Source: Halolactibacillus alkaliphilus
Lineage (GTDB): Bacteria; Bacillota; Bacilli; Bacillales; Amphibacillaceae
DNA length: 64,000 nt
Direction of reading: 5' to 3'
Assembly (NCBI RefSeq): GCF_900115465.1
Contig: NZ_FOWN01000001.1
Coordinates: 124,001 to 188,000 of the forward strand
Part shown: positions 36,701 through 44,620 of the stretch, piece after piece
Layout of the letters: every line of letters starts with the position of its first letter
Position numbering within the stretch: position 1 is the first letter of the stretch
Translations under genes and position numbers: made by a program
The notes under the pieces: model-generated
The model's database searches: none
What the model saw: the letters and a program-made list of their open reading frames with translations, nothing else
Told to the model about the DNA's origin: nothing

Positions 36701-36919
36701 GCGGTTAAAAAAGCAGAAGATCATGATGGATTAATTGTTCGTCTGCATGAATATAAAGGAAAATCAGGAAAAGTATCTTTAACGTCAGCTTATCCCATAG
36801 CTACTTATCAAGAAGTGAATTTAATGGAAGAAGCTATGACAGACGTTGTAAAAGATTCAGTGATTACAGACGACATTGCCCCATATGAAATTAAAACGTA
36901 TTTGATTACGTTTAAGTAA
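33791..36919 (+). CDS. Alpha-mannosidase, GH38 (first copy)
   Basis: This 1042-residue cytoplasmic, zinc-dependent enzyme removes alpha-mannose. An N-terminal domain of about 240 residues precedes the catalytic part. Zinc-site residues lie in GHTHIDVAWLWQL, the nucleophile is D359 in LPDVFGYSWALPQIL, and further site residues lie in EFHRGTYTSQ and NQFHDIIPGSS. Beta domains make up the C-terminal half. The start is TTG, supported by GAGGAGG eight bases upstream. It shares the operon with a second, clearly different GH38 gene, which suggests different linkage specificities. Confidence 0.93.
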   Translation: MFFTIDKLNSRIQELSQYRYRNTTPISEWRFTIDHAAAVGEYPIGEQSHTTSITIGDHWKGRDCYAWLSQSVTVPAEWKNQRVIGLFDFGQTGGGNNSGFEALLYVNDEPYQGVDSNHKEVLFNEVAGDVLKLDFRLWSGLEGGGEPREQEYKLQRAAIACLDPKVDQFYFDAWTALETIKTLDASDTVRHQLTKALNKAVKEINWLNKGSDDFYQSVYLAQEHFEKELQDIGKQSDITYHSVGHTHIDVAWLWQLKHTREKSARSFSTVLKLMEDYPEYLFMQSQPQLYEYMKEDYPDIYQKMKQRIADGRWEADGGMWLEADCNIPSGESLVRQFLIGKRFLKEEFGKESTYLWLPDVFGYSWALPQILKKSGIDTFMTTKISWSQYNRMPHDTFNWRGIDGSEVLTHFITTIEPWPESRYYTYNGYMEPKILQDSWKEYQDKELNTDLLLSYGYGDGGGGVNRDMLEIQRSMDKMPGLPNIKPAKAKDFFDRLQKTVSETDHYVHTWDGELYLEFHRGTYTSQAYMKKMNRKLELLYRDTEWLNAWEAVESKQFDQYPAADLTVGWKTILRNQFHDIIPGSSIKEVYEDAKLEYEQAEALAKTAAEGVLSKRQLSETGVYTIYNSATTNRDEVIECTDSLAQTGTWTDSDHQPLEAVKQDDTWLVYVRDIPALGTKVIRFNPANESKPAHEEVTFKMEGHTLSTPFYDIEWNAQGHLTKLFDKRAEKPVLKPNENGNVLHVFEDKPLMFDAWDIDIFYQEKYETVSDLQDVRLVELTPLRAKVMFTWHYNQSVIKQTMVVYRDTARIDYETDVDWKERQRLLKVAFPVNVRQTEATYDIQFGNVKRPTHWNTSWDWARFETVGHQWADLSDAGYGVSLLNDSKYGYDIKDHVMRLSLLKGATFPDPDCDIGTHQFVYSLYPHVGDWREAETAAEAWSLNNPLALTPGQVTFTQDQLFTCEAEHIMIDAVKKAEDHDGLIVRLHEYKGKSGKVSLTSAYPIATYQEVNLMEEAMTDVVKDSVITDDIAPYEIKTYLITFK

Positions 36920-36922
36920 GGG

Positions 36923-36946
36923 CTGGTGGGGCTGATGCCCCACCGG
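36923..36946 (+). other. Hairpin without T-run between the two GH38 genes
   Basis: A ten-base-pair, very GC-rich stem (CTGGTGGGGC/GCCCCACCGG, one G-U pair) closes on TGAT. No T-run follows, so it is more likely an mRNA processing or stability element than a terminator. Confidence 0.6.
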
Positions 36947-36977
36947 TCATACATAAACAATAGGTGGAGGGAACCTC

Positions 36978-39683
36978 ATGAATAAAAAGAAAACGGTACA
37001 CATTATTTCTCATACCCATTGGGACAGGGAATGGTATTTACCTTATGAAAAACATCACTATTTACTAATTGAAGTGATGGACCAATTGTTAGATACGTTG
37101 GAAACAGATCCGAACTTCAAAAGTTTTCATTTAGATGGTCAAACGATTATTTTAGATGATTATTTACAAGTAAGGCCAGAAAAAGCAGATCAAATTAAAA
37201 AGTTAATAGAAGCGGGCAGATTGGAAGTAGGCCCATGGTATGTACTGCAAGATGAATTTTTAACGAGTAGTGAAGCAAATGTGCGCAATTTACAATACGG
37301 TATGCGTGATGCGAAAAAATGGGGAGGACTTAGTAAAATCGGCTATTTCCCAGATTCATTCGGCAACATCGGTCAAGCACCACAAATTTTACAACAAGCA
37401 GATATAAAAGCCGCAGCTTTTGGACGTGGAGTTAAGCCAACTGGCTTTAATAATGCGGTGATTGACGCAAGTGCTTATGAATCACCTTACTCTGAGATGA
37501 AGTGGCAATCTCCTGATGGTACGGAGGTCACAGGCATTTTATTTGCGAATTGGTATTGTAACGGAAATGAAATTCCGGTAGATGAAGAAAAAGCGATGCG
37601 TTATTGGGACGAGCACTTAAAAAACCTTGAAACATTTGCATCGACCACACATCTATTAATGCTCAACGGTTGTGATCATCAACCGATTCAAATGAATTTA
37701 TCGGAAGCGATTGCCTTAGCTAACCGCCTTTATCCAGACTATACGTTTGTTCATTCATCTTTCAATGATTATATTGATGCAATCACAAAGGAAACAAAAG
37801 AGCAAGACTTAAAAGTCGTTGAAGGAGAGTTACGCTCTCAACACACGGATGGTTGGGGAACGCTTGTCAATACGGCGTCTTCTCGCGTGTACTTAAAACA
37901 AATGAATGAAAAAACACAAACATTATTAGAAAAAGTGGCTGAACCACTTGCCGCGTTTCGCTATTTAATTGATCAGACGTATGATCATGATTTATTTGCC
38001 TACGCATGGAAGACATTGATGCAGAATCACCCGCATGACAGCATATGTGGCTGCAGTGTCGATGAAGTGCATGATGAGATGGTGACACGTTTTAAAAAGA
38101 GCGAGCATTTTACTGAGATGTTGATTGACCGTACTTTAGAGGAAATCATCAAACATATTCATACAGATGTGTTTGATGATGAGGAAGTCTATCCTTTCGT
38201 TGTCTTTAATACACTGGGTGACCCCAGAACAGATACTGTAACAGTAACGTTAGATTTAAAACGAGCTTATTACCGAGATGGTGTCAATAAAGCATCATTA
38301 AGAAAGCTTAGTGTCGATGGGTTTGTCGTTACTGATGAGCATAAAAATGTGTATCCGGTTCAAATTGAAGACCAAGGTCTCGTATTTGACTATGATTTAC
38401 CAGATGATCGATTTAGACAGCCTTATATGGCACGTCGTGTGACGCTCACTTTTAATGCACAAGCACTTCCGGCTCTTGGGTATCAAGTCTTTGCGCTCGT
38501 TAAAGGTGATTGCCCTGCAACCTCACTTGTGAATAAGGCATGCCAGATGGAGAATGACTATTTAACTGTAGAAATTGCTCAGAATGGTTCACTTAATATA
38601 ACAGACAAGCGTACAGCTAAAAAATACCGAGGATTAAATGTATATGAAGATACCGGTGATATTGGTAATGAATACATGTATAAACAATCGAGTGATGGCC
38701 TCGTTCGAACGACAGAAAACGAAGTAGCACAAATAGAATTAGTCGAAGATTCTCCTATTTCAGCAACGTATAAAATCACACACGAATGGTTATTGCCTGA
38801 ATCAGCGCAAGAGACGTTAGAACAGGAACAAAAAGAGCTTGTCTGGTTTACAAATAGACAGTCTGAACGGTCGCTTAAAGAGAAACCATTAAAAATTGAA
38901 ACCTTCGTGACACTGTCGCATCAAGCAACGTATGTCGATGTGAAAACAACGTTAAATAATAATATAAAAGATCATCGCTTGCGTGCATTATTTAATACGG
39001 CTATGAAAACAGAACATCATTATGCGGAAAGTGTGTTTGAAGCAGCTAAACGTCAAAACACACCGAACAGCGAGTGGACGAATCCAGATTATTCACAACA
39101 CCAACAAGGTTATGTCGATGTGTCAAGCGTTCAACAGGGTTTGTGTATTGCGAATAAAGGGTTAAACGAGTATGAAATTCTCTCATCACAAGAGACAACG
39201 ATTGCCGTCACGCTCTTGCGAGCGGTTGGTGAGCTAGGAGACTGGGGACATTTTCCAACACCGAAGGCACAATGTTTAGGTGAACAAACGGTTGAATATC
39301 GTATCATCCCGCATAGTGGTGAAGCAGAACGTTTTGATGCCTATCAGTTAGCACATGCATTCCAGACACCGGTTATAACAAAAGCGTTACCTGTACAAGG
39401 TGGCACATATCCAGCGACACACCGCTTTATTGGTGTTGATAAGACGAAGGCACTGAGCTATTCAAATGTAAAAGTAGCCGAGGCCTCAGGCGATGTCATG
39501 CTTCGTTATGTCAATTTAGATCATCAACAACATCGTCTTAACCTAAATGCAGATGAAAAATGGACCTATTATCAAAGTGATGTGATTGAGCGTGAACATC
39601 AGCCGTTAATAAGTAACGATGTGAAGGTAAATGGCCATGAAGTGTTCACAGTCGGTATCAAGTCAAGTGAGGTGAGTAAATAA
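36978..39683 (+). CDS. Alpha-mannosidase, GH38 (second copy, MngB-like)
   Basis: This 901-residue enzyme starts almost directly with the catalytic domain (HIISHTHWDREWYLPYEKHH), like MngB-type enzymes. The nucleophile is D126 in YFPDSFGNIGQAPQIL, and NHPHDSICGCSVDEVH carries further metal and active-site residues. A GGAGGG site precedes the ATG. It overlaps the GH125 start in TAATG. MngB acts on phosphorylated 2-O-mannosyl-glycerate and related bacterial enzymes on N-glycan mannose; the context favours N-glycan-type oligosaccharides. Confidence 0.92.
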   Translation: MNKKKTVHIISHTHWDREWYLPYEKHHYLLIEVMDQLLDTLETDPNFKSFHLDGQTIILDDYLQVRPEKADQIKKLIEAGRLEVGPWYVLQDEFLTSSEANVRNLQYGMRDAKKWGGLSKIGYFPDSFGNIGQAPQILQQADIKAAAFGRGVKPTGFNNAVIDASAYESPYSEMKWQSPDGTEVTGILFANWYCNGNEIPVDEEKAMRYWDEHLKNLETFASTTHLLMLNGCDHQPIQMNLSEAIALANRLYPDYTFVHSSFNDYIDAITKETKEQDLKVVEGELRSQHTDGWGTLVNTASSRVYLKQMNEKTQTLLEKVAEPLAAFRYLIDQTYDHDLFAYAWKTLMQNHPHDSICGCSVDEVHDEMVTRFKKSEHFTEMLIDRTLEEIIKHIHTDVFDDEEVYPFVVFNTLGDPRTDTVTVTLDLKRAYYRDGVNKASLRKLSVDGFVVTDEHKNVYPVQIEDQGLVFDYDLPDDRFRQPYMARRVTLTFNAQALPALGYQVFALVKGDCPATSLVNKACQMENDYLTVEIAQNGSLNITDKRTAKKYRGLNVYEDTGDIGNEYMYKQSSDGLVRTTENEVAQIELVEDSPISATYKITHEWLLPESAQETLEQEQKELVWFTNRQSERSLKEKPLKIETFVTLSHQATYVDVKTTLNNNIKDHRLRALFNTAMKTEHHYAESVFEAAKRQNTPNSEWTNPDYSQHQQGYVDVSSVQQGLCIANKGLNEYEILSSQETTIAVTLLRAVGELGDWGHFPTPKAQCLGEQTVEYRIIPHSGEAERFDAYQLAHAFQTPVITKALPVQGGTYPATHRFIGVDKTKALSYSNVKVAEASGDVMLRYVNLDHQQHRLNLNADEKWTYYQSDVIEREHQPLISNDVKVNGHEVFTVGIKSSEVSK

Positions 39684-40996
39684 TGACAACAACATTACCA
39701 ACAGTCATGTTGGATTTAATTCAAGAGGTAAAAGAACATTTTCATGCGACGCCTAAAATTGGGCGGATGTTTGAAAAAGCTTTTAAAAACACGTATGAAA
39801 CGACGATTCAACGACATGGTGACGACACATTTGTCATTACGGGTGATATTCCGGCAATGTGGCTCAGGGATTCGGCAGCACAAGTACGCCCATATTTGAT
39901 CCTTGCTGAAAAAGATAATGGATTTAGAGATATGATTCGTGGTGTGGTTCATCAACAAATCAACTTCATTAATCACGATGCCTATGCTAATGCGTTTAAT
40001 CAAGCACCAAATGGTGCCCGTTATCACGATGATGAGACGTATATGACGGATTGGATGTGGGAGCGTAAATATGAAATTGATTCATTATGTTATCCGATTC
40101 AACTTGCTTACCTTTACTGGAAATCTACCGGTCACACAGATGTTTTTACGCCGGACTTTAAAAAAGCGCTTCAGACGATTATTGCTACGTGGAGACTAGA
40201 GCAAAATCATGACCAATCAGACTACAGCTTTGTTCGTACAGGCTGTCCGGCCCAAGACACCCTTTCTCATAACGGGAAAGGTGCACCAGTAAAAGAAACA
40301 GGGATGACCTGGAGTGGTTTTCGCCCGAGTGACGATGCCTGTCAGTATGGCTATTTAATTCCTTCAAATATGTTTGCAGTTGTCGTACTTGGTTATGTAG
40401 CAGAAATCGCTAGTAAAGTGTTTAGCGATGTCGATTTAGAGCAATCCGCAGAAAATTTAAGGAAAGAAATTGAAGAGGGCATTCGAACATATGGAAAAGT
40501 GAATCATCCGGAGTTCGGTGACATATATGCCTATGAAACAGATGGTTATGGGAATTATGTCTTAATGGATGATGCGAACGTACCGAGTCTACTGTCAGCA
40601 CCGTATTTAGGTTATTTAGATGAAAAGGACCCAATTTACCAGAATACGCGTAAGTTCTTATTAAGTAAGCATAATCCTTATTACTACGAAGGTGATGTGG
40701 CTAAAGGGATTGGCAGTCCGCATACACCACCTGAATATATTTGGCATATTGCCCTTGCGATTGAAGGTATGACGACCACTGATATAGCAGAGCGAGAGCG
40801 GATAATAGATCATTTTCTTCATACGGATGCTGGAACAGAATTGATGCACGAAGGTTTTCATGTGAGTGATCCCAATCAATATACTCGACCATGGTTCTCA
40901 TGGGCAAATATGATGTTTAGTGAATTCGTCTTAACAGAGATGGGTATCTATGTGAAAGGCAGCCCGCTTGCAAAAACAAACCGAGAGGATCGTTGA
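39683..40996 (+). CDS. Exo-alpha-1,6-mannosidase, GH125
   Basis: This 437-residue enzyme is an (alpha/alpha)6-barrel, metal-independent alpha-mannosidase. TGDIPAMWLRDSAAQVRPY near the N terminus, RTGCPAQDT, GMTWSGFRPSDDACQYGY and HEGFHVSDPNQYTRPWFSWAN are strong family motifs. GH125 enzymes trim alpha-1,6-mannose from the N-glycan core and in streptococci sit with GH38 genes. It is translationally coupled to the upstream GH38 (TAATG). Confidence 0.93.
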   Translation: MTTTLPTVMLDLIQEVKEHFHATPKIGRMFEKAFKNTYETTIQRHGDDTFVITGDIPAMWLRDSAAQVRPYLILAEKDNGFRDMIRGVVHQQINFINHDAYANAFNQAPNGARYHDDETYMTDWMWERKYEIDSLCYPIQLAYLYWKSTGHTDVFTPDFKKALQTIIATWRLEQNHDQSDYSFVRTGCPAQDTLSHNGKGAPVKETGMTWSGFRPSDDACQYGYLIPSNMFAVVVLGYVAEIASKVFSDVDLEQSAENLRKEIEEGIRTYGKVNHPEFGDIYAYETDGYGNYVLMDDANVPSLLSAPYLGYLDEKDPIYQNTRKFLLSKHNPYYYEGDVAKGIGSPHTPPEYIWHIALAIEGMTTTDIAERERIIDHFLHTDAGTELMHEGFHVSDPNQYTRPWFSWANMMFSEFVLTEMGIYVKGSPLAKTNREDR

Positions 40997-41059
40997 GCAC
41001 ATCCTCTTGGTTAAGTCTTTTAACTATAATGTATCGATTAAGAAAGGACGGAACATGTG

Positions 41060-41929
41060 ATGAAATATGGATTAAGTAGTTATAGCTTGTTAGATGCGAT
41101 TAATAGTGGAGAAATGGATATTTTGGATGTCGTCACTTGGGTTAGTGAACAAGGGTTTGATCATCTTGAGCTTGTACCCTATGGTTACACGTTAGTTGAT
41201 AATTATGCACTAGCTGATCAACTTGTTGAAAAGGCAAAATCATTAGGGCTAGAACTATCCAATTATGCGTTACCAGCAAACTTTATTCACGAAACAGAAA
41301 CAGCATTTTTAGAAGAAGTTGAAAGGTTAAAAAGCCATGTCGACTTATTGCACCGTATGGGAATTAAGCACATGCGCCACGATGTAACACTCTTTACTTT
41401 GCCACCAGAGTGTCGAACGATTAGTTATTTAGAAGCTCACCTTGATCAAGTGGTGAAAGGAAGTCAATTAGTTGCTGATTATGCCGCTCAATTTGGTATT
41501 ACAACAACGATTGAAAATCATGGCATGGCAGTACAGCACAGCGACCGGGTAATTCGTGTCTTAGAGAAAGTCAATCGTGAGAATTTCAAGGTCACACTTG
41601 ATGTAGGGAACTTCTTGTGTGTAGATGAAGATCCACTGGTAGGGATTAAAAAGCTTTTACCACATGCGTCACTTATTCATTTTAAAGATTTTTACCGAAA
41701 GCCTTATTACGCACCGCCATTAAATGGTAAGTGGTTTGATACGGCAAGTGGCAACTATATCCGGGGGGCTATTTTAGGACAGGGTGATTTAAACTTAGTT
41801 GAAACAGCGAAGTTAATTAAAGCAAGTGGATACGATGGTTATCTCACGCTTGAATTTGAAGGTATGGAAGAGTGCCGCATGGCGAGTCACTTAGGTTTAG
41901 CGTATTTAAAGCATTTGTTCGAAGAATAG
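41060..41929 (+). CDS. TIM-barrel sugar isomerase/epimerase-like protein (first copy)
   Basis: This 289-residue protein belongs to the xylose-isomerase-like TIM-barrel superfamily. Likely metal ligands are in TTIENHG (Glu), TLDVGNFLCVDE (Asp), LIHFKDFY (His) and LTLEFEG (Glu). It is a paralogue of the protein encoded at 43752 and shares these motifs almost word for word. The reaction is unknown: isomerase, epimerase or, in some Gfo/Idh-linked systems, a lyase acting on 3-keto sugars. A GTG three bases earlier is an alternative start; ribosome binding site spacing does not decide it. Confidence 0.8.
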   Translation: MKYGLSSYSLLDAINSGEMDILDVVTWVSEQGFDHLELVPYGYTLVDNYALADQLVEKAKSLGLELSNYALPANFIHETETAFLEEVERLKSHVDLLHRMGIKHMRHDVTLFTLPPECRTISYLEAHLDQVVKGSQLVADYAAQFGITTTIENHGMAVQHSDRVIRVLEKVNRENFKVTLDVGNFLCVDEDPLVGIKKLLPHASLIHFKDFYRKPYYAPPLNGKWFDTASGNYIRGAILGQGDLNLVETAKLIKASGYDGYLTLEFEGMEECRMASHLGLAYLKHLFEE

Positions 41930-41939
41930 GAGGAAGCGT

Positions 41940-42764
41940 ATGTCGACAATAAAAGTAATCGGTCAAAAAAGCCGTACATTACAAGAGCGCTTTGACGCAT
42001 TAAGTAAGATGATACCCGCATCTGATGATGTCATCACTTGGGTAATGGACGATGCGCTTTCACTAGATGAGCTCATGGCAATAGCAAATCAAGCAAATAT
42101 CTTGGCATTACCAGTATCACTGATTCAATCAGCCGCTCATTTTGATCAACTAAAGGCTGCGATTGATACGGCTGGTGACGTGAAGTGGGTAAACCCATTA
42201 GCTCACGCACCACATTTTCATGCGCTGAGTAAGCAGCTGATTGCGGCTGGTTTTAAAGATAAAGCAATAAATCGATTGACGCTTTATAAGCATAATGGAG
42301 GTCAAACAAACACATTGACACAAGAGCTTCTTAGCTTATATATGTGGTTAGACACAACGATGTCACCGATTGAATCTATTACTGCGGTTAAGCGTGATAA
42401 AGCAAACCGAACAGTGATTGTTCTATCAGTTAAACATGAACAAGGGACGATAACAAACGTTCAAATCATTTATTCAGATGCAGCTGACTTTGTTGAACTT
42501 GAGGTCACCGGAGAGCGCGGGATGCTTGTCCAACGAAGTGACAGCGAATGCGGGGCCGTTGTATTGTCTCAAGGTAAAAGTACGGTTCTTGATAGCGTTG
42601 CGACAAAGATGAACGCACAAAATCTATGGTATGCCTTGCATGAAAAAGCTCCTCATCAAGCTAATGAAGTATCGATAAATACTGCCTTAGCGGTCGTTCG
42701 GGCAACAGAAACATCGTTGATAAGTCAACAATCTGTCGCTGTGAAAGGAGGAAATATCGTATGA
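41940..42764 (+). CDS. Unassigned protein, possibly a degenerate Gfo/Idh/MocA relative
   Basis: This 274-residue soluble protein has no motif I can name with confidence. The second half (KAINRLTLYKHN, SIESITAVKR-like spacing, VQIIYSDAADFVELEVTGERGML) has the feel of the C-terminal beta-sheet domain of Gfo/Idh/MocA oxidoreductases. The N-terminal part has no glycine-rich dinucleotide motif and no EKP. It may therefore be a non-catalytic partner or a divergent enzyme. It overlaps the start of the next Gfo/Idh gene (GTATGA) and follows the TIM-barrel gene by ten bases, so all three are probably made together. AGGAGGAAG precedes the ATG. Confidence 0.5.
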   Translation: MSTIKVIGQKSRTLQERFDALSKMIPASDDVITWVMDDALSLDELMAIANQANILALPVSLIQSAAHFDQLKAAIDTAGDVKWVNPLAHAPHFHALSKQLIAAGFKDKAINRLTLYKHNGGQTNTLTQELLSLYMWLDTTMSPIESITAVKRDKANRTVIVLSVKHEQGTITNVQIIYSDAADFVELEVTGERGMLVQRSDSECGAVVLSQGKSTVLDSVATKMNAQNLWYALHEKAPHQANEVSINTALAVVRATETSLISQQSVAVKGGNIV

Positions 42765-43741
42765 ATATAGCGATTCTTAGCTTTGCTCATATGCATGCCC
42801 ATAGCTACGCCAAAGCATTGTTAGCACAAGAACAGGTAACGTTATTAGGGATTTGGGATAGTGATCGCCAACGTGGCGAAGAAGCAGCTAACAGCTACAA
42901 TACGACGTTTTATGCAGATTTAGAGGCGTTGCTCACGACTGAAATTGATGCGGTTATTGTGTGCAGTGAAAACAATCAACATAAATATTTAGTCATTGAA
43001 GCGGCGAAGCACCGTAAACACATTCTTTGTGAAAAGCCGATTGCGACGGAGATAGATGATGCAAAAGCTATGATTAAAGCTTGTGAGGATTATCAGGTCA
43101 CACTGCAGATTGCTTATCCTGTACGGTTTATTCCCGCTGTAGAAAAAGCCGTCAATTATGTAAAAGAGGGCGGGATTGGTCAAGTGATCGCAATCAATGC
43201 AGCTAACCATGGACAACTTCCAGGAGGTTGGTTTATTGATAAAGAAAAAGCAGGTGGCGGTGCGGCAACAGATCATATCGTGCATATTATGGATGTGGTT
43301 CGTTGGATGCTAGACGATGAAGCGGATCAAGTCTATGCCAGATTAGCTACGCTATTTCATGATATTGACGTAGAAGATGCTGGCCAAGTAATTATTGAGA
43401 TGAAGAGTGGCACGTTATTAAATCTTGACCCAAGTTGGTCTCGGCCAAAGACATTTCCTATGTGGGGAGATGTGTTGATGGAGGTCGTTGGAACGAAGGG
43501 AACCATTAAAATCGATGGTTTTAAAGACACAACAACATTCTATGATGATCACGCGCAACAAGTGATACAGATACCTTGGGGTGTGGATATGGATGAAGCC
43601 CTTATTCAAGATTTTTTAACATGTATTAAAGAAGGCAAATCACCGTTTATAACGGGAGAAGATGGTCTTAGAACACTCGAAGTAGTTAAAGCGGCTTATA
43701 AGTCTAATGAGACCGAACAGTTTGTCAAAATCATTCGATAG
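42761..43741 (+). CDS. Gfo/Idh/MocA family oxidoreductase (first)
   Basis: This 326-residue NAD(P)-dependent dehydrogenase has an N-terminal dinucleotide fold whose usual GxGxxG is replaced by ILSFAHMHAHSY, a variation seen in a subgroup of the family. It has the catalytic-type CEKPIATE motif and a C-terminal domain with AADHIVHIMDVVRWML, where the conserved Asp and His of the active site lie. Substrate is unknown. Tight coupling to the preceding unassigned gene and the following TIM-barrel gene suggests a joint pathway. Confidence 0.85.
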   Translation: MNIAILSFAHMHAHSYAKALLAQEQVTLLGIWDSDRQRGEEAANSYNTTFYADLEALLTTEIDAVIVCSENNQHKYLVIEAAKHRKHILCEKPIATEIDDAKAMIKACEDYQVTLQIAYPVRFIPAVEKAVNYVKEGGIGQVIAINAANHGQLPGGWFIDKEKAGGGAATDHIVHIMDVVRWMLDDEADQVYARLATLFHDIDVEDAGQVIIEMKSGTLLNLDPSWSRPKTFPMWGDVLMEVVGTKGTIKIDGFKDTTTFYDDHAQQVIQIPWGVDMDEALIQDFLTCIKEGKSPFITGEDGLRTLEVVKAAYKSNETEQFVKIIR

Positions 43742-43751
43742 GAGGCATACA

Positions 43752-44606
43752 ATGACATTAGGTATTAGCTCATACAGTCTGCAGCAAGAGATGAATGAAG
43801 GCCGTATGTCGATTTTAGATGTGATGGAGTGGGTGAAACTACAAGAGGCCGGTCACATTGAAATAGTGCCGCTCAATTTTGATTTGTTAGAGACGCCAGA
43901 ATTAATAGAAGCGATTAATGAAAAATCGCAACAACTAGACCTGCCATTATCAAACTATGCGATTGGTTCTGATCTACTTCAAACCGGAGTGGAGCTTTCA
44001 AACGAAATTGAGCGAATCAAGGCACATGTTGATATTGCGCACCAGTTAGGACTTAAAACCATGCGGTTTGATGTTGGGTTTTTACCGCCGAGGGAAGCAA
44101 CGATTGTCCGTTTTAACGAACTGTTACCGAACATTGTTTCAGCGTGTCAGGAAATAGCTGATTATGCTGAAAAGTACGACATAACAGTATCGATTGAGAA
44201 TCATGGCTATTTTATTCAGCAGAGTGATCGATTAATCACTATTATAACAAAAGTTAACCGTGATAATTTTAAATTGACTTTAGATGTGGGAAATTTCCTA
44301 TGTGTTGATGAATCCCCGCTTTATGCGGTAAAAAAATGTTTGCCTTATGCATCGATGATTCACTTGAAAGATTTTTATTATCGCAAGACAAAGCATCCAC
44401 TAAATCAAGGGTTTTTCTCTACAATAAATAACAATCAACTGCGCGGCGCAGTAACAGGACATGGAGATATCCCCCTTCCTACCATTATAAGTATGATCAA
44501 AGATTCAGGTTACGATGGCAATCTATCTATTGAGTTTGAAGGTATTGAGCCTTGTTTAATGGCCACTGATATTGCTTTTAAATTGATGACATCTTATTAC
44601 GAATAA
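43752..44606 (+). CDS. TIM-barrel sugar isomerase/epimerase-like protein (second copy)
   Basis: This 284-residue protein is a paralogue of the protein at 41060, with the same metal-site motifs: VSIENHG, TLDVGNFLCVDE, MIHLKDFY, GHGDIP and LSIEFEG. It starts at the ATG at 43752, behind ATAGGAGG, rather than at an earlier in-frame codon inside the previous gene. Conservation of all metal ligands in both copies argues for two active enzymes with different substrates, not a decayed duplicate. Confidence 0.82.
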   Translation: MTLGISSYSLQQEMNEGRMSILDVMEWVKLQEAGHIEIVPLNFDLLETPELIEAINEKSQQLDLPLSNYAIGSDLLQTGVELSNEIERIKAHVDIAHQLGLKTMRFDVGFLPPREATIVRFNELLPNIVSACQEIADYAEKYDITVSIENHGYFIQQSDRLITIITKVNRDNFKLTLDVGNFLCVDESPLYAVKKCLPYASMIHLKDFYYRKTKHPLNQGFFSTINNNQLRGAVTGHGDIPLPTIISMIKDSGYDGNLSIEFEGIEPCLMATDIAFKLMTSYYE

Positions 44607-44620
44607 AAGGAGAGAAACGT

